A DNA stretch of 54,800 nt from Bacteroidales bacterium. GTDB taxonomy: Bacteria > Bacteroidota > Bacteroidia > Bacteroidales > UBA10428. This document shows positions 1 to 7,767 of this stretch, piece after piece. The notes beneath the pieces were generated by a model. It worked only from the letters and a program-made list of their open reading frames with translations. It was not told the origin of the DNA and searched no databases. The position numbers and the translations under genes were made by a program. Every line of letters begins with the position of its first letter. The first letter of the stretch is position 1. The DNA lies in assembly GCA_016935435.1 (NCBI GenBank), contig JAFGQZ010000098.1, positions 1 to 54,800 on the forward strand, given 5' to 3'.

Positions 1-87
1 CGGAGAGAGGGGGATTCGAACCCCCGGTACAGTTACCCGTACGTCAGTTTAGCAAACTGGTGGTTTCAGCCACTCACCCACCTCTCC
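1..87 (-). tRNA. tRNA-Ser (anticodon GCT)
   Basis: Read on the minus strand, the sequence folds into a complete class II tRNA. The acceptor stem is GGAGAGG paired with TCTCTCC, with a G discriminator and no encoded CCA. The anticodon loop is TTGCTAA, giving anticodon GCT, which reads serine AGC/AGU. A long variable arm (GTACGGGTAACTGTAC) and a T-loop TTCGAAT follow. The long variable arm fits serine tRNAs. The gene ends at the first base of the window, so nothing further downstream can be judged. Confidence 0.95.
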
Positions 88-178
88 TGGTTTTGTGCTG
101 AATTAGCTGTTTTTTTAAAGCAGCACAAAAGTAAAAAATCAAAAATGAAATACAAATTTTTTATAACGAAAACCTGTA

Positions 179-1162
179 TTATTTTGGTTTTTTCGTTTTA
201 TCAGACGATCCTGCAATCGAATCGCGCATGCTTGTGTCAGCTTCTATATTTTTCATTTTATAATAATCCATAATGCCTAAGTTGCCCGATTTAAAAGCAT
301 GTGCCATAGCAAGTGGTATTTCAACTTCGGCCTCTATAACTTTTGCACGTGCCTCCTGGGCCTTGGCTTTCATTTCCTGCTCAAGGGCTACAGCCATAGC
401 CCGGCGCTCTTCGGCCTTGGCCTGGGCAATGTTTTTATCGGCATTGGCCTGATCCATTTGTAATACCGCGCCAATATTTTTTCCGATATCGATATCGGCT
501 ATATCTATCGAAAGTATTTCGAATGCTGTACCGGCATCAAGGCCTTTGTTTAATACCAACCGCGAAATCGAATCGGGGTTTTCCAGTACTTCTTTATGCG
601 ATTGAGATGAACCTATCGACGATACAATGCCTTCGCCAACACGCGCCAATACTGTATCTTCGCCGGCTCCCCCTACAAGTTGCTTGATGTTTGCCCTTAC
701 GGTAACACGAGCCTTGGCTATAAGCTGGATACCATCTTTTGCAACGGCGCTTACAGGGGGTGTATCGATAACTTTTGGGTTTACCGACATTTGTACGGCT
801 GTAAGCACATCGCGGCCGGCAAGGTCGATAGCAGTGGCAGCCTTAAAGTCGAGCTGGATATTGGCTTTATCTGCCGAAATTAATGCTTTTACAACCGATA
901 TAACATTGCCCCCTGCCAGGTAGTGGGCCTCAAGGTTGTCGCGATCGATTTTTAAGCCCGCTTTGGTGGCGCTAATAAGGGCATTCAGTATAACACCGGG
1001 GGGCACTTTCCTGATACGCATGCCAACCAGGGCAAAAATTGGCACCCTAACGTTCGAAAATATAGCAGTGAACCATAATCCAAGCGGTATAAAATAGAAA
1101 AACAACCATAATACAACAATTATGGCTATAATAATTACAATAATTAATCCGAATTCTCCCAT
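179..1162 (-). CDS. floA: Flotillin-like protein FloA
   Basis: A 327-residue SPFH/flotillin-like protein of the FloA (YqfA, UPF0365) family. Residues 5-35 form a very hydrophobic membrane-inserted hairpin, followed by the conserved [13 protein letters not shown] region. The C-terminal third is rich in Ala, Glu, Lys and Gln (roughly residues 235-285), the usual flotillin oligomerisation segment. Family members organise membrane microdomains. It is the last gene of an apparent clpS-nfeD-floA operon and starts 6 bp after nfeD; the nfeD-floA pairing is conserved in many bacteria. Length matches the family. No clear terminator is visible before the tRNA. Confidence 0.93.
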   Translation of the reverse strand: MGEFGLIIVIIIAIIVVLWLFFYFIPLGLWFTAIFSNVRVPIFALVGMRIRKVPPGVILNALISATKAGLKIDRDNLEAHYLAGGNVISVVKALISADKANIQLDFKAATAIDLAGRDVLTAVQMSVNPKVIDTPPVSAVAKDGIQLIAKARVTVRANIKQLVGGAGEDTVLARVGEGIVSSIGSSQSHKEVLENPDSISRLVLNKGLDAGTAFEILSIDIADIDIGKNIGAVLQMDQANADKNIAQAKAEERRAMAVALEQEMKAKAQEARAKVIEAEVEIPLAMAHAFKSGNLGIMDYYKMKNIEADTSMRDSIAGSSDKTKKPK

Positions 1163-1168
1163 GTGTGT

Positions 1169-1636
1169 TTAATTTATAAGTTCTACAAATAATTTATTTT
1201 TTTCGGTCCGTACAATAACAACATCCTTGCCTGGGTCAATAAATCCACCTAAGGAATGGGCCTCAACAATAGTGCCGTTGATTAATACTGTTCCAATAGG
1301 CGCCAGCCTCGAAATGGTTTTTCCCTTATCGCCAACTTTATAAACTTCAGCAATATCGGCAGAGGCATGGCTGTCAATTTCCGATTTCAGGCCGAACTTT
1401 TCCCAGGTTTTCGACTTGAAGCCAAGGGCAATGGCCAGCACCAGGAGCGACAGGGTTGAAATAGTGATTATGTTGGCTGTACGGGTTTCTTTAAAGAAGT
1501 AGGCAACAATTATGCCCCCAACAATAAATATTGTTCCGGCAATACCGGCAACTGTTACACCGGGTATTACCAAAAACTCTACCATTAGCAGCACAATTCC
1601 AAGAATAATGAGTGAAATAATAATGTAGGTTGGCAT
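1169..1636 (-). CDS. NfeD-like membrane protein
   Basis: A 155-residue protein with three hydrophobic segments (about residues 4-24, 28-50 and 56-75). A C-terminal small beta-barrel OB-like domain follows (about 95-155, with the typical GKTISRLAPIGTVLINGT pattern). This is the short, protease-less NfeD1b/YuaF architecture. Such proteins accompany flotillins and are thought to act with them in membrane domains. The order here, directly upstream of floA with a 6-bp gap, supports that partnership. It starts 9 bp after clpS, so the three genes are probably co-transcribed. Confidence 0.9.
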   Translation of the reverse strand: MPTYIIISLIILGIVLLMVEFLVIPGVTVAGIAGTIFIVGGIIVAYFFKETRTANIITISTLSLLVLAIALGFKSKTWEKFGLKSEIDSHASADIAEVYKVGDKGKTISRLAPIGTVLINGTIVEAHSLGGFIDPGKDVVIVRTEKNKLFVELIN

Positions 1637-1645
1637 AATGTGTTT

Positions 1646-1933
1646 TTAATCGATGGTTGCTTCGAGCCCTTTTTCGTTTAACGCTAGTTTATATGGTTTC
1701 AGGTAAGAGAGCGGGCCTTTTTTTATTTCGCACTTGCCTTTATAATGTACCAGATAAGTACATTGTTCGGCCTGCAACGAATCCATTTCGCAAATACTTA
1801 CCAGTGTTTCTATTACATAATCGAAGGTGTGCACTTCGTCGTTATGCAATATCAAAAACCTGTCATTGCCCGAATCAATATCCAGAAGTTCTTCAAATGC
1901 CGGACTTCCTTTTGTGTGTTCTGCAGTGCTCAT
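1646..1933 (-). CDS. clpS: ATP-dependent Clp protease adaptor ClpS
   Basis: A 95-residue ClpS family protein. It shows the substrate-binding LHNDEVHTFDYVIETL motif and the later helix region with CEIKKGP before a C-terminal strand. ClpS binds N-degron substrates and delivers them to the ClpA/ClpC unfoldase. The start is taken at the ATG giving MSTAEHTKG. An upstream in-frame extension of 22 residues would begin at 1999, but it crosses the promoter-like elements at 1970-1999 and does not resemble ClpS. It heads an operon with nfeD and floA; no clp ATPase gene lies in the window. Confidence 0.9.
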   Translation of the reverse strand: MSTAEHTKGSPAFEELLDIDSGNDRFLILHNDEVHTFDYVIETLVSICEMDSLQAEQCTYLVHYKGKCEIKKGPLSYLKPYKLALNEKGLEATID

Positions 1934-1969
1934 GTTGTTAGTTTGAAAACAATTTTTCAGGTTGAATAG

Positions 1970-1999
1970 CAAAAATAGCAATAAAGTATTTGTTCTCAA
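1970..1999 (-). promoter_or_regulatory. Bacteroidota-type promoter for clpS-nfeD-floA
   Basis: On the minus strand a TATTTTTG box (TAnnTTTG, at 1970-1977) lies 19 bases from an upstream TTG (1997-1999). This matches the -33/-7 promoter pattern of Bacteroidota. It sits about 40 bp before the clpS start codon and supports choosing the internal ATG for clpS. Inferred from pattern only. Confidence 0.55.
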
Positions 2000-2070
2000 A
2001 TAGTTTTTTGTTGCAGGCAGGTAATATTTCTGAAAAATATGGGGAAAAAGGTAATTTTCTTTATAATGGG

Positions 2071-3399
2071 TCAGTTATTGCCGAATTCGATTTCGCGAGC
2101 AGCCTGAATAGATATTTTCGATTTATTAAAGTATGGCACGACAAAGGCATCGGCAAAACCGTACTCTTTTACCTGCTCAAGTGCTTTTCGTGCTTCTTTC
2201 GAGCTAAAGAAGTAACCCACATAATATTTAGTGTTTCTTTTGTTTTCCGATTTTTCGGCACTGAGTGGCGATAGTCCTCCAAATGTGCTAAATGGCGGAT
2301 CGCCAGCAAAAACCCCGAGTTGTATCCGGTACACCAGCCCGTCTGGCAGATCGGCATTCAGCGGAATGGGAGAAATATGCGAATAGGGCGATGTTTGGTG
2401 TATGGCAAATTGTAAGCTTTTACGGGCGGTATCAATTGTTTTCGAACTATCAGTTTTTATTGCTGACAATAATGTGTCGATATAGCCTTCGTTAAATTGT
2501 TTGCCGGTGGTTATTTCTGCTAAGCCAGGCTTTTCATTACTGTCCCGGAACAGCTTTTCAGCCTTAACAAACAGTTGGTTTGCTTCTGCCTGCATTTCGG
2601 AACGCAACTTTTCCTGCGCACTAATTTTGGAAAACAGAACCTGCCTGGCTTCTGCGTTTTTTTCGTCGCGCAAAGAGTTTTTGTGGGCCAATATTTCATT
2701 TTGCAAGGAGTCGCAGGCAAGCTGAAATTCCAATGCCCTGGCAATGAGCAAATCGTATTCTGCAATGGCTTGATCATTTGTTTCGGTAATATCGGCCCGA
2801 TTAAATGTTGTTTGCCGGGATACCGGTTCGGGTTGCATTTGCGGCACAACCAATAAGCCGGGGCTGTCAGGAATATTATTCTCTAGCACGGGTAACTCCC
2901 CAATTTCTGAAAGTGCCCTGTAATCTTTACCTGTAAAAGTTTTTTCTTGTGCTTTTTTTATAGATGCCAATAAACTATCCGGCCTTAATTTTTTTATATC
3001 ACGTTTTTTAGCGCCCTTCATAAAACCAGCAAGCGCTTTTTCGGCATTGTCGGGCTCCGAAACCTTTAAGCAGGCCAAAGCTAAATAGTACCCTGCGTCG
3101 GTTTTGTAGTTGAACATTGCTGCATAATTTAACAGCTGTACCGTTTTTTCCTTATGTATTTCCTGAACCAGGTAGCATCTTCCAAGATAATAATTATATG
3201 AAGGTTCTTTCGGGAAAACTTCCTGCAAAATTTCAAAACCTTTGCTGGCTTCTGAAATTCGGTTTTCCCTGAAGTGCCCCAACGATTGTTTTTCAAGCTT
3301 ATCATACGGCAATTCCTGGCCAGAAACCATTGCTGAAGCAGCTAGAAATATACCTGCAACGATAAAACCGGCTGAAAGTTCCTGTATTCGCTTTATCAT
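2071..3399 (-). CDS. TPR-containing secreted protein with C-terminal SPOR-like domain
   Basis: A roughly 440-residue protein with an N-terminal signal sequence (hydrophobic stretch ending SAMVSGQ). TPR-like helices follow at about residues 33-150 (LGHFRENRISEASKGFEIL; YNYYLGRCYLVQE). A long, charged, coiled-coil-prone middle covers about 200-330. The C-terminal 90 residues begin VYRIQLGVFAG and contain KYYVGYFFSSKEARKALEQV. This is the beta-alpha-beta layout of SPOR-type peptidoglycan-binding repeats. It is probably a periplasmic cell-envelope protein; the substrate is not known. The start is set at ATG 3399 because the frame's earlier start is a GTG two codons upstream. It stands alone on the minus strand. 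Confidence 0.7.
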   Translation of the reverse strand: MIKRIQELSAGFIVAGIFLAASAMVSGQELPYDKLEKQSLGHFRENRISEASKGFEILQEVFPKEPSYNYYLGRCYLVQEIHKEKTVQLLNYAAMFNYKTDAGYYLALACLKVSEPDNAEKALAGFMKGAKKRDIKKLRPDSLLASIKKAQEKTFTGKDYRALSEIGELPVLENNIPDSPGLLVVPQMQPEPVSRQTTFNRADITETNDQAIAEYDLLIARALEFQLACDSLQNEILAHKNSLRDEKNAEARQVLFSKISAQEKLRSEMQAEANQLFVKAEKLFRDSNEKPGLAEITTGKQFNEGYIDTLLSAIKTDSSKTIDTARKSLQFAIHQTSPYSHISPIPLNADLPDGLVYRIQLGVFAGDPPFSTFGGLSPLSAEKSENKRNTKYYVGYFFSSKEARKALEQVKEYGFADAFVVPYFNKSKISIQAAREIEFGNN

Positions 3400-3489
3400 A
3401 AACACTGTAGCAAAATGAGCCGAAAAATAAACAAATCAACAACCGATATAAAAAAGAGTTATTCACACCTAACGCTTCAATAAAAATTT

Positions 3490-3497
3490 TACCTTTG
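3490..3497 (+). promoter_or_regulatory. -7 promoter element upstream of the FKBP gene
   Basis: TACCTTTG matches the Bacteroidota -7 consensus TAnnTTTG and lies 29 bp before the ATG. No convincing -33 TTG is visible at the expected distance. Confidence 0.45.
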
Positions 3498-3526
3498 CTG
3501 CCTGAAATTTAAAATATCTCCAGAAA

Positions 3527-4243
3527 ATGAAAAACTTCGCAAAACTTTTAGCCGGCATATTGCTCGCATCGAACTTTATTGCCTGCACAAGCCAATCGGG
3601 TAAAGCCCCAAAATTATCGAACAACATGGATTCAGTTAGTTATGCAATTGGTGTTTGGATTGCCAGCGGCCCTGCCAATGTGCCAGATAAAAGCCAAATT
3701 AACCTGAAACTTGTACAAAAAGCCATGGCCGATTATTTCGCCGGAAACGATTCTGTTTTTTCAAGACAAGAACTTCAGAATATCCTTCAGAAATTTTCTA
3801 TGGATCAGCAACAAAAACAGGCTGAGGTTGACAAAATTGAAGATGAAAAAAGAATAAATGAAGGAAAAGATTTCCTTGCAAAAAACAAAGAAAAAGCAGG
3901 TGTTGTAGAAACCGCCAGCGGTCTTCAATATAAAGTAATTAAAGAAGGCTCGGGCCGTCAGCCCCACGATAGCAGTTTTGTTAAAGTTAATTACAAAGGA
4001 ACCCTGCTAAATGGTAAAGTATTCGACAGTTCATACGACAGGGGCGAACCTGCACAGTTCAGGCTCGACCAGGTTATCAGGGGCTGGACAGAAGGTTTGC
4101 AGCTCATGAAAGAAGGTTCGGTTTACGAGTTCTATATCCCTTCGGAACTCGGATACGGCAACCGTGCCATGAGCGAAGACCTGAAAGCTAATTCAACCCT
4201 TATTTTTGAAGTTGAACTGCTTGAAGTAATGGCAGAAGAATAA
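3527..4243 (+). CDS. FKBP-type peptidyl-prolyl isomerase, lipoprotein
   Basis: A 238-residue lipoprotein with a signal peptide and lipobox ending FIAC (Cys20). An N-terminal dimerisation region like that of FkpA/Mip (about 30-125) contains SYAIGVWIAS and a long charged helix. A C-terminal FKBP domain (about 135-238) shows VKVNYKGTLLNGKVFDSSY, the aromatic core motif GWTEGLQLM and PSELGYGNR. It catalyses proline cis-trans isomerisation during folding of envelope proteins. The cyclophilin-type isomerase gene follows after 51 bp on the same strand, so two unrelated isomerase folds appear co-transcribed. Confidence 0.93.
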   Translation: MKNFAKLLAGILLASNFIACTSQSGKAPKLSNNMDSVSYAIGVWIASGPANVPDKSQINLKLVQKAMADYFAGNDSVFSRQELQNILQKFSMDQQQKQAEVDKIEDEKRINEGKDFLAKNKEKAGVVETASGLQYKVIKEGSGRQPHDSSFVKVNYKGTLLNGKVFDSSYDRGEPAQFRLDQVIRGWTEGLQLMKEGSVYEFYIPSELGYGNRAMSEDLKANSTLIFEVELLEVMAEE

Positions 4244-4294
4244 ACCAGTAAACTGCTTGTTTGCAGCAATTTTTTAAACTTTAAAAATTATTTG

Positions 4295-4753
4295 ATGAAA
4301 AAAGCCCTTATTTATACAGCAAAAGGCCTGATGAAGGCTGAGTTTTATGAAAAAGATGCCCCCAAAACGGTTGAAAATTTTATTTCGCTGGCCGAATCGG
4401 GATACTATAACGGGCTTCGCTTTCACCGTGTAATACCAAACTTTGTAATACAGGGTGGGTGCCCTTATTCGAAAGACCCCATGGATCACCGGGCAGGTAC
4501 CGGTGGGCCAGGTTATAAAATCGACTGCGAGCTCGATGGAGAAAACCAATACCACGATCGTGGGGTATTATCAATGGCACATGCCGGAAGAAATACCGGA
4601 GGGTCGCAGTTTTTTATCTGCCACAACAGGCAGAACACCAAGCACCTCGATCGTAATCACACTTGTTTTGGGAAAGTTACTGAAGGGCTCGGGGTTATTG
4701 ATGAAATTAAACCGGGCGACCTGATTGAGAAAATTGAAATTGTAGAAGAATAA
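4295..4753 (+). CDS. Cyclophilin-type peptidyl-prolyl isomerase
   Basis: A 152-residue single-domain cyclophilin with no signal peptide, so probably cytoplasmic. Characteristic motifs are FHRVIPNFVIQGG (active-site Arg and Phe), the GSQFFI strand and the HTCFGKV segment. Its length is typical of minimal bacterial cyclophilins. The start is placed at ATG 4295; the codon before it is TTG. It follows the FKBP gene and is closed by a strong hairpin terminator just after its stop codon. Confidence 0.95.
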   Translation: MKKALIYTAKGLMKAEFYEKDAPKTVENFISLAESGYYNGLRFHRVIPNFVIQGGCPYSKDPMDHRAGTGGPGYKIDCELDGENQYHDRGVLSMAHAGRNTGGSQFFICHNRQNTKHLDRNHTCFGKVTEGLGVIDEIKPGDLIEKIEIVEE

Positions 4754-4755
4754 AT

Positions 4756-4789
4756 AAAAAGGGCTGCCAGAAATCGGCAGCCTTTTTTA
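4756..4789. terminator. Bidirectional intrinsic terminator
   Basis: A 7-bp perfect stem GGCTGCC/GGCAGCC with a 7-base loop (4762-4782) is flanked by AAAAA on the left and TTTTTT on the right. It serves the cyclophilin gene on the plus strand and could also stop the convergent M64 peptidase transcript. Confidence 0.85.
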
Positions 4790-6073
4790 TTCAATAGAAA
4801 ACCTGAGCATTTCCTCAATAGCTGCTTCGCAAACCTTGCAAAAACGCTTTGTTCCACTCGAACGCATTGCACAATTACGCTGGGGCCGGTAAAATCCTTT
4901 TGTATTATAAAAAGCCCCTTCGAAAACCCCTACTGTGTTGTCGTATTCGGGTATATCGGGTGTAGGTACCGGAACCGTGTCGTTTATCATGCCGGCCCAT
5001 TTCGAAGAAAAATTAGCCATGTTGGTAATATTTGGCTGGTAGGGTTCGAAATTTCTGCTCCCAAATTCAATATATGGCACTTCTGAATTGAAATATTCAT
5101 CGGCCAAAGAAGCAAAACCATGTCCAAACTCATGCATAAATAGCATTTCTGCCCCCGCACACGCCGATGTGAAAATGGTATAGAAATTATATATTCCGCC
5201 GCCACCGTATTTATTTGAGTTTACCAATACACATACCTGATCGACAGGATAAGCTGCAAGGTGTTCGTAAACTTTGCAGATATTTGGAAGGGTAAGGTAC
5301 CTTTCGATGCCGAAAGTGCTAAAGTGTGCCCCGGCAATGGTTTCAACCCAAAAATTTTGGCCGGGCATATCGGCGCCTTCGCCGGCCGAAGCAGAAAACA
5401 CAGCCAGAATATTAATGCTTTGCCGGTAGTGCTTGTAAGGTTCCCACCCGAAAAGGTAATTCTTATACCTTTCCACATCGGTATAAAACAGTTCGCACTG
5501 GCTCTCGGTATATCCTTCGGAAAGAAATACTATATCGAGGGCATGGTGGCTTTCATTTCCATTATGGATAAGTTTGGATTTTGTTTGAGGCGAGAAACCT
5601 GTCCGGTTTATATTGTTGGCTTCGGGGTCGATTATATATTCAAAAATACGGTTAAAGGCCATAGTAGTGTCGCGCATGAATATCTCCAGCACTACTGGCC
5701 TGAGTGGCGCAGGAAATGTTATACACTCGTGGTATTTTGCCATTGTATCTTTGGCCCCGGGGGTTGTCTGCCATTCAATAAACAAATTCGAATAACCTTT
5801 CGAGAAAATTTCGGTTTTTGTGGCTGGGTCAAGCAACCTGAAAAACATTTCGCCGTAACGGAAAGTGTCAACCAGGTTTTTTTTAGAACCGCTCCATTCT
5901 GGTTCTTCGTGCAGTTTGTCGGGTATTATATATGCTGAGTCATTCGACCCTGCGATATAATAATCGAAACGGAACCGCTTAGGGGTAAAAAACTCATCGT
6001 ACTGGCTTTTAGCCGGCAATATGCTTGCAAACGCAAAAAAAACCAAAAATAATATATAGCTGTATTTCGACAT
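4787..6073 (-). CDS. M64-family (IgA peptidase-like) zinc metallopeptidase, secreted
   Basis: A 428-residue protein with a signal peptide (ends about ILPAKSQ). The N-terminal half is a beta-rich domain typical of the Bacteroidota M64 family. The C-terminal half is the peptidase, starting LDIVFLSEGYTESQ. The zinc site HEFGHGFASLADEY is clear (His314, Glu315, His318, Asp325 from this start), and a Cys-containing C-terminus (KRFCKVCEAAIEEM) is kept. Family members were named for an IgA-cleaving enzyme, but most have unknown substrates, so IgA cleavage should not be assumed. An alternative ATG at 6091 would overlap the end of the upstream DUF362 gene; 6073 gives a better signal peptide. Confidence 0.85.
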   Translation of the reverse strand: MSKYSYILFLVFFAFASILPAKSQYDEFFTPKRFRFDYYIAGSNDSAYIIPDKLHEEPEWSGSKKNLVDTFRYGEMFFRLLDPATKTEIFSKGYSNLFIEWQTTPGAKDTMAKYHECITFPAPLRPVVLEIFMRDTTMAFNRIFEYIIDPEANNINRTGFSPQTKSKLIHNGNESHHALDIVFLSEGYTESQCELFYTDVERYKNYLFGWEPYKHYRQSINILAVFSASAGEGADMPGQNFWVETIAGAHFSTFGIERYLTLPNICKVYEHLAAYPVDQVCVLVNSNKYGGGGIYNFYTIFTSACAGAEMLFMHEFGHGFASLADEYFNSEVPYIEFGSRNFEPYQPNITNMANFSSKWAGMINDTVPVPTPDIPEYDNTVGVFEGAFYNTKGFYRPQRNCAMRSSGTKRFCKVCEAAIEEMLRFSIE

Positions 6074-6080
6074 AGGTATA

Positions 6081-7199
6081 TCAGCATTCAATGAGTTTGT
6101 AGCTGCGGCTTCCTAGCCCGATTTTTTCGGCGTGTTCGAGGCCGGCCTGCCAAAAAGTGTTTGGGTGTGCCAGTTTAAATTTGTCGCTTCCTTTTAAGTC
6201 GCCGTGTTTGTGGTTTTCACAAATGCGGTTGCCGGCCAGGGCAGGGGCGTTTGACACTAAATCGGCCGAAGCCTGATCGAGCGCTACGGGGTCGAACGAT
6301 GCTGCAATGCCAATATCGGGCACCAGGGGGTAGTCGTTATGCCCCCAGCAATCGCAGTCGGGCGACACATTCATAATAAAATTTATATGGAACGAAGGTT
6401 TGTTGTTGATTACCGCCCAGGTATATTCGGCAATTTTCTTTGCACCGTCTTCCGAGGCGCCGTCCCAGACAACTACTGCCGAATCGTACTGGCAAACAGC
6501 AACGCATTGTCCGCAACCTACACATTTTTCGTAATTGATATGGGCAATTCTGTCGGCACCCACCAGAATGGCGCCATGGGCACAATTTCGTTCACAGACT
6601 TTACATGCTGTACAATTCTTATCGATTATTTTAGGTTTAGAAGTTGAATGCAGTTCGAGCTTTCCTCCAACCGATGCGCAGCCCATGCCCAGGTTTTTAA
6701 GTGCACCGCCGAAACCGGTCATTTCATGTCCTTTGAAATGGTTCATCGATACAATAATATCGGCATCGGCAACAGCTTTTGCAATTTTTGCGGTTTTGCA
6801 TAAAGGCATATCCACTCTTGTTTCAACCATGTCGGAGCCGCGAAGCCCATCGGCAATAATTACCGGGCAGCCGGTAACAAGGGGGTTAAAACCATTTTCG
6901 TAGGCAGCAAGAATATGATCGACAGCATTGGAACGCCTGCCATGGTATAGTGTGTTGGCATCGGTTAGAAAAGGCATTGCCCCAAGTTTTTTAAGGTATG
7001 CGCCCAGCTTTATGGCATAATTAGGCCTTATATAAGCCAGGTTGCCCGGTTCGCCAAAATGTATTTTTATGGCCGTTAGTTTTTTGTCGAATTGTATTGT
7101 TTCGATACCTGCTTTTTTTACCAGTGCTATGAGTTTGTCTAGCAGGTTTAGTTTTGGTGTTGTGCGCAGGTTGGTAAAATATACTTTTGAACCACACAT
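6081..7199 (-). CDS. DUF362 protein with two 4Fe-4S clusters
   Basis: A 372-residue cytoplasmic protein. The N-terminal DUF362 region (about 1-190) contains KIHFGEPGN and the MNHFKGHEMTGFGGALKNLG motif. Two ferredoxin-type cluster motifs follow: CTACKVCERNC and CVGCGQCVAVC, each CxxCxxCxxxC. The family is redox-related but its reaction is not established. It lies immediately upstream of the M64 peptidase gene (7 bp) and probably shares its transcript, with a TATATTTG-type box about 36 bp upstream. No functional link to the peptidase is evident. Confidence 0.88.
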   Translation of the reverse strand: MCGSKVYFTNLRTTPKLNLLDKLIALVKKAGIETIQFDKKLTAIKIHFGEPGNLAYIRPNYAIKLGAYLKKLGAMPFLTDANTLYHGRRSNAVDHILAAYENGFNPLVTGCPVIIADGLRGSDMVETRVDMPLCKTAKIAKAVADADIIVSMNHFKGHEMTGFGGALKNLGMGCASVGGKLELHSTSKPKIIDKNCTACKVCERNCAHGAILVGADRIAHINYEKCVGCGQCVAVCQYDSAVVVWDGASEDGAKKIAEYTWAVINNKPSFHINFIMNVSPDCDCWGHNDYPLVPDIGIAASFDPVALDQASADLVSNAPALAGNRICENHKHGDLKGSDKFKLAHPNTFWQAGLEHAEKIGLGSRSYKLIEC

Positions 7200-7234
7200 A
7201 AGCGGATTGTTTTATTATATATATGCTATTGCTA

Positions 7235-7242
7235 CAAATATA
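7235..7242 (-). promoter_or_regulatory. -7 promoter element upstream of the DUF362 gene
   Basis: CAAATATA on the plus strand is TATATTTG on the minus strand, a full match to TAnnTTTG, 36 bp before the ATG. No -33 TTG is obvious. Confidence 0.4.
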
Positions 7243-7293
7243 CTATTTAGTACGGATTATTGGCCCACTGGAACAATTGCTATTAGTGCCCCT

Positions 7294-7337
7294 TTAGAAA
7301 AAAACAAACTGCACCTTTTTTACAAGGGTGCAGTTTG
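7294..7337 (-). terminator. Intrinsic terminator after amtB-glnK
   Basis: An 11-bp perfect stem (CAAACTGCACC / GGTGCAGTTTG, 7305-7337) encloses an 11-base loop. On the minus strand it is followed by a T-rich tract (GTTTTTTT), as expected downstream of glnK, about 50 bp after its stop codon. Confidence 0.8.
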
Positions 7338-7386
7338 AAGTGAAGAAAATATGTAACTAAAATTGTGTGTATTTTCTTGCAGAATT

Positions 7387-7731
7387 TTATATGGCCTGAC
7401 CTCCGCGCTCGCCTGTACGGATACGGATACATTCCTCAAGGTTGGTGATGAATATTTTTCCATCGCCTACATTTCCCTTGCCGTTTGTCCTTGCCGATTT
7501 AATAATGGTGTCAACGGTAATATCTACAAATGCTTCGTTTACGGCAATTTCAATTTTCACCTTAGGGATTAGGTTTGGAACCACTTTCTTGCCCCTGTAA
7601 ATATCCTGGTCTTGTTGTTGCCCGTGGCCCGAAACCCTTACAACGGTTATGCGGGTAATTTCGGCATTTATCAAGGCTTCGCGAACTTCGTCGAGCTTGC
7701 TTTCGCGAATGATAGCTGTTATCATTTTCAT
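7387..7731 (-). CDS. glnK: PII nitrogen-regulatory protein (GlnK type)
   Basis: A 114-residue PII signalling protein. It has the N-terminal MKMITAIIRESKLDEVREAL strand-helix, the LIPKVKIEI strand after the T-loop, and the C-terminal GDGKIFI and IRTGERG segments that form the nucleotide site. It lies 36 bp downstream of amtB, and the GlnK-AmtB pairing implies that it gates ammonium uptake by binding the channel. The T-loop reads IYRGKKVVPN: the tyrosine four residues earlier is present, but the residue aligning with the uridylylated Tyr51 of enterobacterial PII is Val. Uridylylation control is therefore unlikely. Confidence 0.93.
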   Translation of the reverse strand: MKMITAIIRESKLDEVREALINAEITRITVVRVSGHGQQQDQDIYRGKKVVPNLIPKVKIEIAVNEAFVDITVDTIIKSARTNGKGNVGDGKIFITNLEECIRIRTGERGGQAI

Positions 7732-7767
7732 ACTTTACAATTTTTTGTCGTTAAAAATTACATAAAA

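Noticed and set aside
1934..1999. 22-residue N-terminal extension of ClpS
   Set aside because: It overlaps the promoter-like TTG/TATTTTTG elements and is unlike ClpS proteins; the ATG at 1933 gives the normal family length.
5261..5938. 225-codon plus-strand frame opposite the M64 peptidase gene
   Set aside because: It is the antisense shadow of a gene with a clear zinc motif and signal peptide; its translation resembles no protein family.
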